A DNA stretch of 64,000 nt. It comes from Rheinheimera sp. Lineage in GTDB: Bacteria; Pseudomonadota; Gammaproteobacteria; Enterobacterales; Alteromonadaceae. The translations under genes were made by a program, and so were the position numbers. The notes beneath the pieces were generated by a model that saw only the letters and a program-made list of their open reading frames with translations, did no database searches and had not been told where the DNA came from. Numbering within the stretch: the first letter of the stretch is position 1; each line of letters begins with the position of its first letter. Shown here one piece after another: positions 1 through 7,259 of the stretch. The stretch lies in contig DPJG01000033.1 in NCBI GenBank assembly GCA_003543135.1, positions 116,057 through 180,056 on the forward strand. The letters are read 5' to 3'.

Positions 1-277
1 TAGTTGCACCCGTGTAAGTGCAGGGCCCACCACTGAGCTCACACAACTGTTCTATCAATAAACGGCGAAACCTCGGGATATCAGTATCCTGAAAATGATG
101 CACTATTTGCTGATCTTGTTCTATTTCCAGTAGCAGGCCGTCCACCAGTTGTTCGAGACCGGCCTGTGCGCCCAGCGCCAGATAAAGCTGATCAGTTTTT
201 TGGGGTTGTTGGCTGCAGGCGCTAAGGCTCAGACATAAAAGCAGCGCAACCAGCAGCGGTGTTTGTTTGACAGTCAT
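1..277 (-). CDS. Group 1 truncated haemoglobin, lipoprotein (3' end outside window)
   Basis: Partial gene; 92 residues are visible and the reading frame runs off the left edge. The N-terminus is a lipoprotein signal with lipobox LSAC (Cys about residue 20), so the mature protein should be lipidated in the periplasm. The following part matches group 1 truncated globins: LYxxLG start, an LVD helix, an F-x-D-TD segment and GGPCTYTG near the end of what is visible. The proximal haem-ligand histidine lies beyond the edge and cannot be checked. Start ATG has AGGA upstream. It is the last visible gene of a run after a GGDEF/EAL enzyme and a DUF3034 protein (25-base gap). Family assignment is firm; oxygen, NO or other ligand is unknown. 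Confidence 0.85.
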   Translation of the reverse strand, partial: MTVKQTPLLVALLLCLSLSACSQQPQKTDQLYLALGAQAGLEQLVDGLLLEIEQDQQIVHHFQDTDIPRFRRLLIEQLCELSGGPCTYTGAT

Positions 278-302
278 TAAATTTTTCCTGTGTGGCTGCG
301 GT

Positions 303-1127
303 TTACCATGTGGCTTCCAGTGCCAGATAATAACCCTGTTGCTCTGAAAATCCGGCAATACGGCCAAGGTCAACATAACCGCCTACCAGACTGAAGTTTT
401 TATTAATAAACCAGGCGGCAAAAATATCGCGCCAGTGCTGCTCATCAGCAAAATCAAGCTGATTGGGTTTTTGCCTGAATTCAACCCCGACCGCCAGTTG
501 AGGGGTCAGTAGTACAGCGGCCGAGCTTTCAACTAACCACTGATAACTGTTGTCGCTGTGACTGCCAAACCCTAACAAGCCAATCTGATTGGCACGGCTG
601 GCACGCAAGGTTGCGTTCAGCAGCAGATTGCGTCCGGCTACAGCAGCAAAATACACTTTGCTGGCGGCCAGATAATAATCAATGTCACTGTCGTCTTTGG
701 CACCAACAGCAGAGGGCAGGGCAAAGTTACGGTGTTTTTTATACTGAATGCCGGCACTAAGCTGTGGCAGCTGGCTATAAAGCAGCTCACCGGCAATATG
801 ATATTTCAGACCTATCACATCCTGCTGTAAATCACCGCCTAAGGTGTCCAGATCAAACTGCTGTCTGGTAAAAGACAGTTCCCATTCATTGTTGTAGCTG
901 GCGGCTACACCATAAGTGTGCAGGCTGAAATCATCGACACCGACATTATTGTTAAAAGCCAACACCGACCACTGTTCACTACTGGCATAACCATTGATCA
1001 CGGCCCAGGGCACAATGCCACCGCCGGCAGCACCTTCAATACTGGTGGCGCCACCTGTGGCGATAATTTTGCTGCCTGCCTGCACCGGCAACGCCAGTGC
1101 CAGCAGCAATAATGCGGCATATTTCAT
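303..1127 (-). CDS. DUF3034 family exported protein
   Basis: 274 residues with a cleavable signal peptide (cut likely after VQA, residue 17). The mature start GSKIIATGGATSIEGAAGGG is the hallmark of DUF3034 proteins. The rest alternates short hydrophobic and polar stretches with aromatic ends and finishes in W, which suggests an outer-membrane or periplasmic beta-barrel; this is inference. Function of the family is unknown to me. Its ATG overlaps the stop of the upstream GGDEF/EAL gene in an ATGA, indicating translational coupling, and the globin lipoprotein follows closely, so the three are probably one operon. Confidence 0.85.
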   Translation of the reverse strand: MKYAALLLLALALPVQAGSKIIATGGATSIEGAAGGGIVPWAVINGYASSEQWSVLAFNNNVGVDDFSLHTYGVAASYNNEWELSFTRQQFDLDTLGGDLQQDVIGLKYHIAGELLYSQLPQLSAGIQYKKHRNFALPSAVGAKDDSDIDYYLAASKVYFAAVAGRNLLLNATLRASRANQIGLLGFGSHSDNSYQWLVESSAAVLLTPQLAVGVEFRQKPNQLDFADEQHWRDIFAAWFINKNFSLVGGYVDLGRIAGFSEQQGYYLALEATW

Positions 1128-3445
1128 CCGGCATTCTCCTTAAAATAACCCTGATGCTGTGCAGGGAATTGCAGCAGCCATTGATGGAAAGCCTCTGCCG
1201 TTAAAGGTTTGGAAAAATAATAACCCTGTACTTTATCGACACCGTGTTGCCGCAATTTGGTTAGGCCCGCCTGGTTTTCCAGGCCCTCAGCTGTGACCAG
1301 CAGGCCAAGGCCATGCGCCAGCTGAGTGGTGGCTGCTATTATCAGTTCATCATTCTGGTTAAATTCGATATCTTTGACAAAAGCCCGGTCAATTTTTACT
1401 TCGTGCACCGGCAGCTGTTTGATATAAGCCAGTGACGACTGGCCGGTGCCAAAGTCATCAATCGCCAGTTGAATGCCCATACTACGCAGCTGACTTAAGA
1501 TATCGATCACCTTTTGCGGTTCCTGCATAACAGCCCCTTCGGTGACTTCCAGTGCCAGAGCCTGTGCACTCAAACCAAATTGTTGCAGTTTAGCCGCCAG
1601 CATGGCCGGCAGTTCAGGGTTGGTTAAATCGTTGGCTGACAGATTAATGGCCACCTGCACCAGCATCTGCTGTTGTTGCCAGCGCGCCAGTTGTGCCATC
1701 ACCTGATCGATCATCCAGTGCGTCACCAAAGCTATCAGGCCTGAGTGTTCAGCCAGACGGATAAATTCATCCGGTGGAATAAAACCAAGTTGTGGGTGTT
1801 GCCAGCGGATCAGCGCTTCGGCGCTATGGCAGCTTTGTTGCTGCACTTCTACTTTGGGCTGGTACACGACAAACATCTGGCCACTTTGTAACGATAAAGG
1901 CAGATCACGCAGTATGGTCAGTTCCCGCTGATGGCTTTCGTCCTGACCACTCTGATACCAGGCCAGGTGGCCGGCCTGTTGTTTGGCATGCATCATGGCA
2001 ATATCGACCCGGCGCAGCGCATCGCCGGCAGTCACTGTTTGCGAGCTATCTGGCTGATACAGCGCCAGTGCCAGCGTCAGATTCAGGCTGGAATCCTGCA
2101 GTTTATAGTCCAGTGACAGCTGTTGTGTCAGTTGTTGTAACATCTGGGGATTGAGCTGATGCTGATGTAATAATAAAAATTCGTCACCGCCAAGCCTGGC
2201 AATTAGCAAAGGTTTTAATAACGACGTTTCCAGCCGCCTGGCTAGTTGTTGCAATAACAAGTCGCCATTGTGATAACCAAAGGTATCGTTGATATGTTTA
2301 AAGTCTTTGATATTCACCAGCAGTAACTGCGCCTGTGGCAGCTTTAACAGCTCCGGTAGCTGCAGTTCGGCCAAACTGCGGTTAGCCAGGCCGGTCAGGC
2401 CGTCATGTTGCGACTGGAATATAATCTGTTGTTCCCTTTTGCTGATATCCAGCTGCATTTTGCCAAGCGTCTGACTGAGCACACCGACTTCACCTTTATG
2501 CAGCGCCGGGGCACTGGCTGGTAAACCCTGACCTATATTGCGCGCAAATTCTGTCAGTTGTTTCAGCGGATGGGTGATGCTACGCGCCACCACATAAGCC
2601 AGCAGCAGGGCCAGCGACAAACCCAGACCAAAAATAATCAGCAACTGGGTGCGCGCCTGCTGATAATTTTCACGCCAGCGACTGGTGGCTAAATGCAGAT
2701 AAGCAAAAAGTTGCTGGGGTTGATCAAGCGCCACCGCCTGATTTAAGTAGTCGGGAAAACTATCGGCAAAAAAACCGCTTTGCATCTGATGGCTGCTGGC
2801 GGCAAGCTCGGCTGCCAGTTGCAGTGGCACTGTAGCGGCCAGTGGCTGCATGTTATTGCCATCGCGGCGCTGAAAGCTGATATCCAGCTCAGTCACCCCT
2901 TTAATTTGAGACGCAAGTTGCTGGTCGAGTGAAAATCCCATGCCTACCCAGGCAATCAGCTGTGGCGCCAGCACAGGCACCATCACCAGCTGGTAAGCAT
3001 CATCCCCCAAAAGCACAATGTCGGTATAACCCTGGCGCCCTGTTTGTTTGATTTGCTGAACCAGTGCCTTGATTTGGGACTGGCTGATTTGATTTTGTGT
3101 GCTGGCCAGCAGTTCACCCTGGGGGGACAGCAGCATGCCGACATTGGCATGAATACGATCACCATGGTTTTCCAGCACTGAGCTGATAGTGTCCTGCTCT
3201 GAGGTGGCCACAGCGCGGCGAAAACCAAAGTCACTGGCGACAATACGCACTGAGGTATTGAGCTGCTCTGAGCGGTTACTCAATAGTTGCTGAAATACTT
3301 TGGTGGCCACCGACAAACTTTGTTGGGCTTCGCTGTAGTTATCCCTTTTCATCGCGCTTAAGGTGGCGATGGCAATAGCCACTGTCATCAGACTGAGCAG
3401 CCCGGTAAACAGAATAATCAGGCGAACACGTAAAGAGTCAAACAT
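1124..3445 (-). CDS. Membrane GGDEF/EAL protein, probable c-di-GMP phosphodiesterase
   Basis: 773 residues. TM helix about 9-30, periplasmic sensory region about 31-265 (Cache-like by position), second TM about 267-288, HAMP about 289-340, GGDEF about 345-500, EAL about 505-765. The GGDEF signature is intact (419-423), but the metal-binding DxD before FK is replaced (N378, K380) and no RxxD inhibitory site precedes the motif, so cyclase activity is doubtful. The EAL domain keeps E543 of EAL, the NLS Asn, the TEG Glu, DDFGTG, VKID Lys, AEGLE and QGYYFSKP, so hydrolysis of c-di-GMP is likely. First gene of the DUF3034/globin operon; the periplasmic domain may read a signal connected with those exported partners (inference). 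Confidence 0.9.
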   Translation of the reverse strand: MFDSLRVRLIILFTGLLSLMTVAIAIATLSAMKRDNYSEAQQSLSVATKVFQQLLSNRSEQLNTSVRIVASDFGFRRAVATSEQDTISSVLENHGDRIHANVGMLLSPQGELLASTQNQISQSQIKALVQQIKQTGRQGYTDIVLLGDDAYQLVMVPVLAPQLIAWVGMGFSLDQQLASQIKGVTELDISFQRRDGNNMQPLAATVPLQLAAELAASSHQMQSGFFADSFPDYLNQAVALDQPQQLFAYLHLATSRWRENYQQARTQLLIIFGLGLSLALLLAYVVARSITHPLKQLTEFARNIGQGLPASAPALHKGEVGVLSQTLGKMQLDISKREQQIIFQSQHDGLTGLANRSLAELQLPELLKLPQAQLLLVNIKDFKHINDTFGYHNGDLLLQQLARRLETSLLKPLLIARLGGDEFLLLHQHQLNPQMLQQLTQQLSLDYKLQDSSLNLTLALALYQPDSSQTVTAGDALRRVDIAMMHAKQQAGHLAWYQSGQDESHQRELTILRDLPLSLQSGQMFVVYQPKVEVQQQSCHSAEALIRWQHPQLGFIPPDEFIRLAEHSGLIALVTHWMIDQVMAQLARWQQQQMLVQVAINLSANDLTNPELPAMLAAKLQQFGLSAQALALEVTEGAVMQEPQKVIDILSQLRSMGIQLAIDDFGTGQSSLAYIKQLPVHEVKIDRAFVKDIEFNQNDELIIAATTQLAHGLGLLVTAEGLENQAGLTKLRQHGVDKVQGYYFSKPLTAEAFHQWLLQFPAQHQGYFKENAG

Positions 3446-3776
3446 GAGACCTCGTCAGACTGGCTTTTTTACTGAGGGCGAAGCATAACATAATGGGTAC
3501 TTCAGCGAACATCTGAGCTGTATCAGTAGCTTAGTGCTAAGTTGTATAACCATAGGCTGTCAGGGCATGGCTTTCAACGCAGGCAGCGGTAAAGCAGGTA
3601 AAAAGAAGGGAAAATGAAGGTAAAAAGCGCTCTGCAGCCCCGGTTTTTCCCGATGCTGGAGAAATTTGTGCTGCAAATGCCGGTGAGCAAAGTCTGTGAA
3701 GAAAATTCAGGGGTAACAATAAAACGATAAAAAAACCGCCTGACGGCGGTTTTTTTATCTTGGGTAGCGCTTGCGC
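3446..3776. other. Intergenic region 331 bases
   Basis: Lies upstream of the GGDEF/EAL gene and downstream of the cohesin-like gene, both on the minus strand. It should hold the promoter of the GGDEF operon. Apart from the terminator near its left end relative to position 3757 I see no convincing gene, repeat or operator. A 60-codon open frame here has no ribosome-binding site and unremarkable composition. Confidence 0.5.
3729..3757 (-). terminator. Rho-independent terminator after cohesin-like gene
   Basis: AAAACCGCC-TGA-CGGCGGTTTT-type stem flanked by A and T runs on both sides, 20 bases after the stop of the cohesin-like gene. It could work in both directions, but only the minus-strand operon ends here. 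Confidence 0.85.
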
Positions 3777-4370
3777 TTAACGGCGGCGTACACGCAGCAT
3801 CAACAGCAGGGCTGGCAGCATCAGCCAGGCGGTCGCTGGCGCTGAAACTGCAGTGGCCTGATCGCCAATCTGCACCTGAGCCAGTTCAGTGCGCACTTCC
3901 ATATCGAAATAGGGCGTTTGGCCCACAGGCTCATACACCACAGAGGCAGAACCCAGCTGCAGCTTAGCTAAACCGTTTTTCAGCGCAGTAAAGCTGATGC
4001 TGGCCAGGCGGAAACTGCTACCTTGCTGTAACGCAGCTAAGTCGGTCATATCTTCAGTAGAAAAACCAAAAAACAGTTCCCACAGCATCAGCTCGCCGTT
4101 ATCGGCAAAAAAGTCACGATCACTGCTCACGGCCGGCAGGCTCAGCGAGTTACCAAAGCTGACGTTTTGCAGCTGTAACAGCTTGCTGTTAAACAGCAGG
4201 CTGGCGTCAAAACCTGTCACCAGATCCTGAATGTCGCTCAGCCACAGCTCGGCTTTGACAGTGTCACCCACTTCATATTGGTTTTTATCCAGCTGGATAT
4301 TGATCACAGTGGCCTGGCTTTGTGCTGCAAAAAACAGCGCAGCGGCGGCAAATAAAGTTTTAAACATCAT
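3777..4370 (-). CDS. Cohesin-like domain protein with PEP-CTERM-like sorting tail
   Basis: 197 residues. Signal peptide about 1-20 (cut near SQA). Residues about 22-165 look like a cohesin/carbohydrate-binding-type beta-sandwich: the start VGDTVKAELWLSDIQDLVTG and the following F(D)ASLLFNSKLLQL resemble cohesin strands. The C-terminus is a tripartite sorting signal: VSAPAT motif, a hydrophobic helix and RVRRR, as in PEP-CTERM-type proteins processed by an exosortase (variant with SAP instead of PEP). It begins 13 bases after the stop of the dockerin-bearing nuclease, so the two are co-transcribed. Inferred role: surface or envelope anchor for that nuclease. The cohesin call is by pattern, not by search; a generic Ig-like fold is the alternative. 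Confidence 0.7.
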   Translation of the reverse strand: MMFKTLFAAAALFFAAQSQATVINIQLDKNQYEVGDTVKAELWLSDIQDLVTGFDASLLFNSKLLQLQNVSFGNSLSLPAVSSDRDFFADNGELMLWELFFGFSTEDMTDLAALQQGSSFRLASISFTALKNGLAKLQLGSASVVYEPVGQTPYFDMEVRTELAQVQIGDQATAVSAPATAWLMLPALLLMLRVRRR

Positions 4371-4383
4371 TTTTTAATTCCTG

Positions 4384-6909
4384 TTAGTTAATTGCGCAGC
4401 GGGCATAGGTGCACAGCGCAGTCATGGCGCGGGCATCCAGCAAATTCACTTTGCCATCTTTGTTAAAGTCGTAGATCAGCGGTAACACAGCGCCGCTGCG
4501 CAGCAGGTTGTTAAACAGCGTGATATCTTTGTTGTCGACATCACCGTCTTTATCAAAGTCGGCCGGATTGTCGGTTTTCAGCGCCAGTTCAATCACCACA
4601 GGGTCGTGGTCAGAAGAACGGAACTGTGTTGGCTGGTACAAGTCGTTTTGTTGTTGCAGCGTTTTGTTTTCAACGTTGTAGTCGAACAAAATAGGCTCGT
4701 CAGCATTGATGTGCCATTCAGTGGCATAAGTCACCTGAGAAGACAGATTTGTGCTGGCCAGTGCATGGTCTAAATAACCACTTTCACCACTGAACACATA
4801 ACCATAACCATGGCTGCCCTGATATTTACCTACTAAGTCGATAAACCCATTGCTAACAAAAGCGTGGATTGGATCTTCTTTGGCGTACGAGTTTAAGTCA
4901 CCAATCACCAGCACGTCTTTGTCGGCAGAGCCGGTTGGGTTGGTGGCAAGCCAGGCCATCAGCTCGGTTGCAGCCTGCACCCGGGTAGCATTCCAGCAGC
5001 TCTGACCGTCTTTCAGGTCGCGGTCCGGATTGGTGTTGCCACTTGGACAACCGCCTTTGGATTTAAAGTGGTTGACTGCCAGGGTAAAGACTTCGTTGTT
5101 GCTCAGTTGTTTAAAGCTTTGTACCAGCGGTTGACGGTTGCCATGAGCAAACACACCACTGCTGGTCGTCACAGCTGCACCTTGTGGCGCTACTTTGGCG
5201 GTTTTATAGATCAGGCCAACAGCAATTTCGTCCGTGCCTAACTGAGTTAAACCAGGAACCTGCACAAACTGATACACAGTGCCGCCCATCCGCTGATTCA
5301 GTTTGTTGACTAAATCAACAATAGCGCTGCTGCTGCCATAACCGTCGTTTTCAATTTCCATTAAACCAACCACATCGGCATCTAATGCGGCCAGAGCGGC
5401 AACTACTTTGTCTGATTGACGTTCAAACTCGGCAAAAGAACTGGCACCACGTGAGGTTGGGAAACCAGCACCAGCGCCGTCACCGTTAAAATAATTCAGC
5501 ACGTTAAAGCTGGCGACTTTTAAAGTGCCGGTATTTTTCAGTGGCGCTTGTTCGGTGCGTGGGTTGGTGTTTACCAGTTGAGGAGCGCTCACTGGCAATA
5601 AACGCCAGGCGCTGAAGCTGTAATCCAGGGTTCCACGCAGATTGCTAAAGCTGTCGCCGGTGCGTACCGGGTTTTGCATGGTCAAGCCAGGCGCAGGGTA
5701 AATGATGTTGGCCGGGTTTTTGCCGTTTTGCAGGTCATCCAGCACAATTTTATTCCGGCGGTTTTGGTCGCTCAGTGCTACAGCTTCGGCGCTGCCAGGG
5801 CGATACAGATTGGTTGGGGTGAATAACCGCTCTGATGCAAGCGTCAGCTCGCCGTAAGTGCCAAGGTTATAAGTATCAACCACGGTCAGGGTCTGGCTGA
5901 ACTCCACCTGCATACTTTCCAGGCTTTCCCACAGGTTCAGGTTGCTGACTGGCAAAGTCACATTCAGTGCAGCAATGGTTTCACCCACACCACAGTCCAG
6001 CAGCGCAGTGCTGCGTTTTAATTGGGTTTTAGTGAAAAACTCTTCCACTACACCCTGCACTCTTACTTTCTGGCCAGGTTGTGGGTAGTCAGTGACGCCG
6101 CTGTTGTAGATAAAAATAGCTTCTGAGGTGTTGGCATCCGCGTCCTGATCGGCAGCTTCTTCCTGCACAAAAAAGCCGTTGGCTGTTGGCAGTACCTGAG
6201 TGACTACAGCTTCCACCACATGGGTTTTGCCCACTTCCGGCGAAACAGCAGTGGCGCCCTGGATCAGGCTGATTTTTGTGGCGGCTTCACCACAGTTGCC
6301 AAGGCTTGGCGTTGGAACCGGCTCTTCCGGCTCTGGTTCAGTACCGCCGCCGGAGCCACCTGCATGGCTGCCCAGGTTGCTGTAGGTGTTGGCGGCAAAA
6401 CCGTCCCATTCCAGCGCCGGGTCAAAAGCGTCGTCAGCAATAGTGTCACCTTTGCCAATGCTGCTTTTACGCACCAGGGTGGTGTCCAGCGTTTTGACTG
6501 TGCTGCCCCAGGTGGTGCCAGGGTCAACACCAATCTGACCAATCACGTCCAGTAAGGTGGTGCCTTTGTATAAAGCAACGGCGTCATCACCGTTAAAGTT
6601 GCCCGAGCCTAAAGTCAGGCTGGCCGAGGTTTGTTTGTCTTTCAGTGCCTGCTCTGCACTGGTATCCACCAGTACCAACACCGATTTTGCAGCCACCTGG
6701 CCAGACAAGTTAATGGTTTTGCCGGCAGTGACAGCACCATTGGAAAACACTTTGATGGAATAACCGGATAAATCCAGTGGGGTGTCGGCCGGGTTATAAA
6801 TTTCCAGCGCTTTATTGTTTGAGGTGCCTTCGACATATTCCGAAAAAAACGGTTCTGCCTGAAGTGCCGGTGCCAATAACGCCGGCAGCAGGAGCATTTT
6901 AATGTTCAT
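4384..6909 (-). CDS. ExeM/NucH-type secreted nuclease with lamin-tail domain and C-terminal dockerin
   Basis: 841 residues. Signal peptide 1-18. Lamin-tail domain about 19-140 (FFSEYVEGTSNNKALEIYN), Gly/Glu/Pro linker about 182-202, OB-fold-like part about 205-430, then an endonuclease/exonuclease/phosphatase domain about 460-775 with ASFNVLNYF, an EIEND metal-site segment, NHFKSKG, GDLNSY and the SSDHDP catalytic end. Residues 780-841 hold two EF-hand-like loops, DFDKDGDVDNKD and DFNKDGKVNLLD, a classic dockerin pair. Family members degrade extracellular DNA; known ExeM carries a direct membrane sorting tail instead. Here the next gene encodes a cohesin-like protein, so docking is likely. 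A shorter paralogue without lamin-tail and dockerin lies at 38894-40669. Confidence 0.88.
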   Translation of the reverse strand: MNIKMLLLPALLAPALQAEPFFSEYVEGTSNNKALEIYNPADTPLDLSGYSIKVFSNGAVTAGKTINLSGQVAAKSVLVLVDTSAEQALKDKQTSASLTLGSGNFNGDDAVALYKGTTLLDVIGQIGVDPGTTWGSTVKTLDTTLVRKSSIGKGDTIADDAFDPALEWDGFAANTYSNLGSHAGGSGGGTEPEPEEPVPTPSLGNCGEAATKISLIQGATAVSPEVGKTHVVEAVVTQVLPTANGFFVQEEAADQDADANTSEAIFIYNSGVTDYPQPGQKVRVQGVVEEFFTKTQLKRSTALLDCGVGETIAALNVTLPVSNLNLWESLESMQVEFSQTLTVVDTYNLGTYGELTLASERLFTPTNLYRPGSAEAVALSDQNRRNKIVLDDLQNGKNPANIIYPAPGLTMQNPVRTGDSFSNLRGTLDYSFSAWRLLPVSAPQLVNTNPRTEQAPLKNTGTLKVASFNVLNYFNGDGAGAGFPTSRGASSFAEFERQSDKVVAALAALDADVVGLMEIENDGYGSSSAIVDLVNKLNQRMGGTVYQFVQVPGLTQLGTDEIAVGLIYKTAKVAPQGAAVTTSSGVFAHGNRQPLVQSFKQLSNNEVFTLAVNHFKSKGGCPSGNTNPDRDLKDGQSCWNATRVQAATELMAWLATNPTGSADKDVLVIGDLNSYAKEDPIHAFVSNGFIDLVGKYQGSHGYGYVFSGESGYLDHALASTNLSSQVTYATEWHINADEPILFDYNVENKTLQQQNDLYQPTQFRSSDHDPVVIELALKTDNPADFDKDGDVDNKDITLFNNLLRSGAVLPLIYDFNKDGKVNLLDARAMTALCTYARCAIN

Positions 6910-7259
6910 AGGGTTTCCATGACTGAATTGTTGGAGTTGGCTGTTGTTAACATTTTTCGTTTTTTGTCAGCAAAGTTGCGCAAAAAAACGTTACTTTTTA
7001 TTTAGCCGCTGCACGTTAGAGAATATTTGTGACAATTTCAATAAAGCCTAATGAATCTTTTTAAAACCTTTACATGGTTTTGTAAAATAACCTGACAGTT
7101 CTGGAGGTAAATTGTTGATTTACTGGACGGATCAGTTGCTGAAAAAATATTAAATTTTTTTTCGTTGCCCCCCGATCAGATCAAGCTTTGTGTGTTGTTG
7201 CAATTGGCAGAACAGCCCGGCTCCGCTAAGCTGGAGCAACCAGACATAAGGGATTGATG
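6910..7259. other. AT-rich divergent intergenic region
   Basis: About 350 bases between the divergent nuclease and patatin genes, with clearly higher AT than its neighbours, so both promoters should lie here. A perfect GGAGG at 7103-7107 precedes a short TTG-started frame at 7115-7153 (see findings). Nothing else is recognised. Confidence 0.5.

Noticed and set aside
3537-3719. Open frame of 60 codons on the minus strand
   Set aside because: No ribosome-binding site, no recognisable content, and it lies in the leader region of the GGDEF gene.
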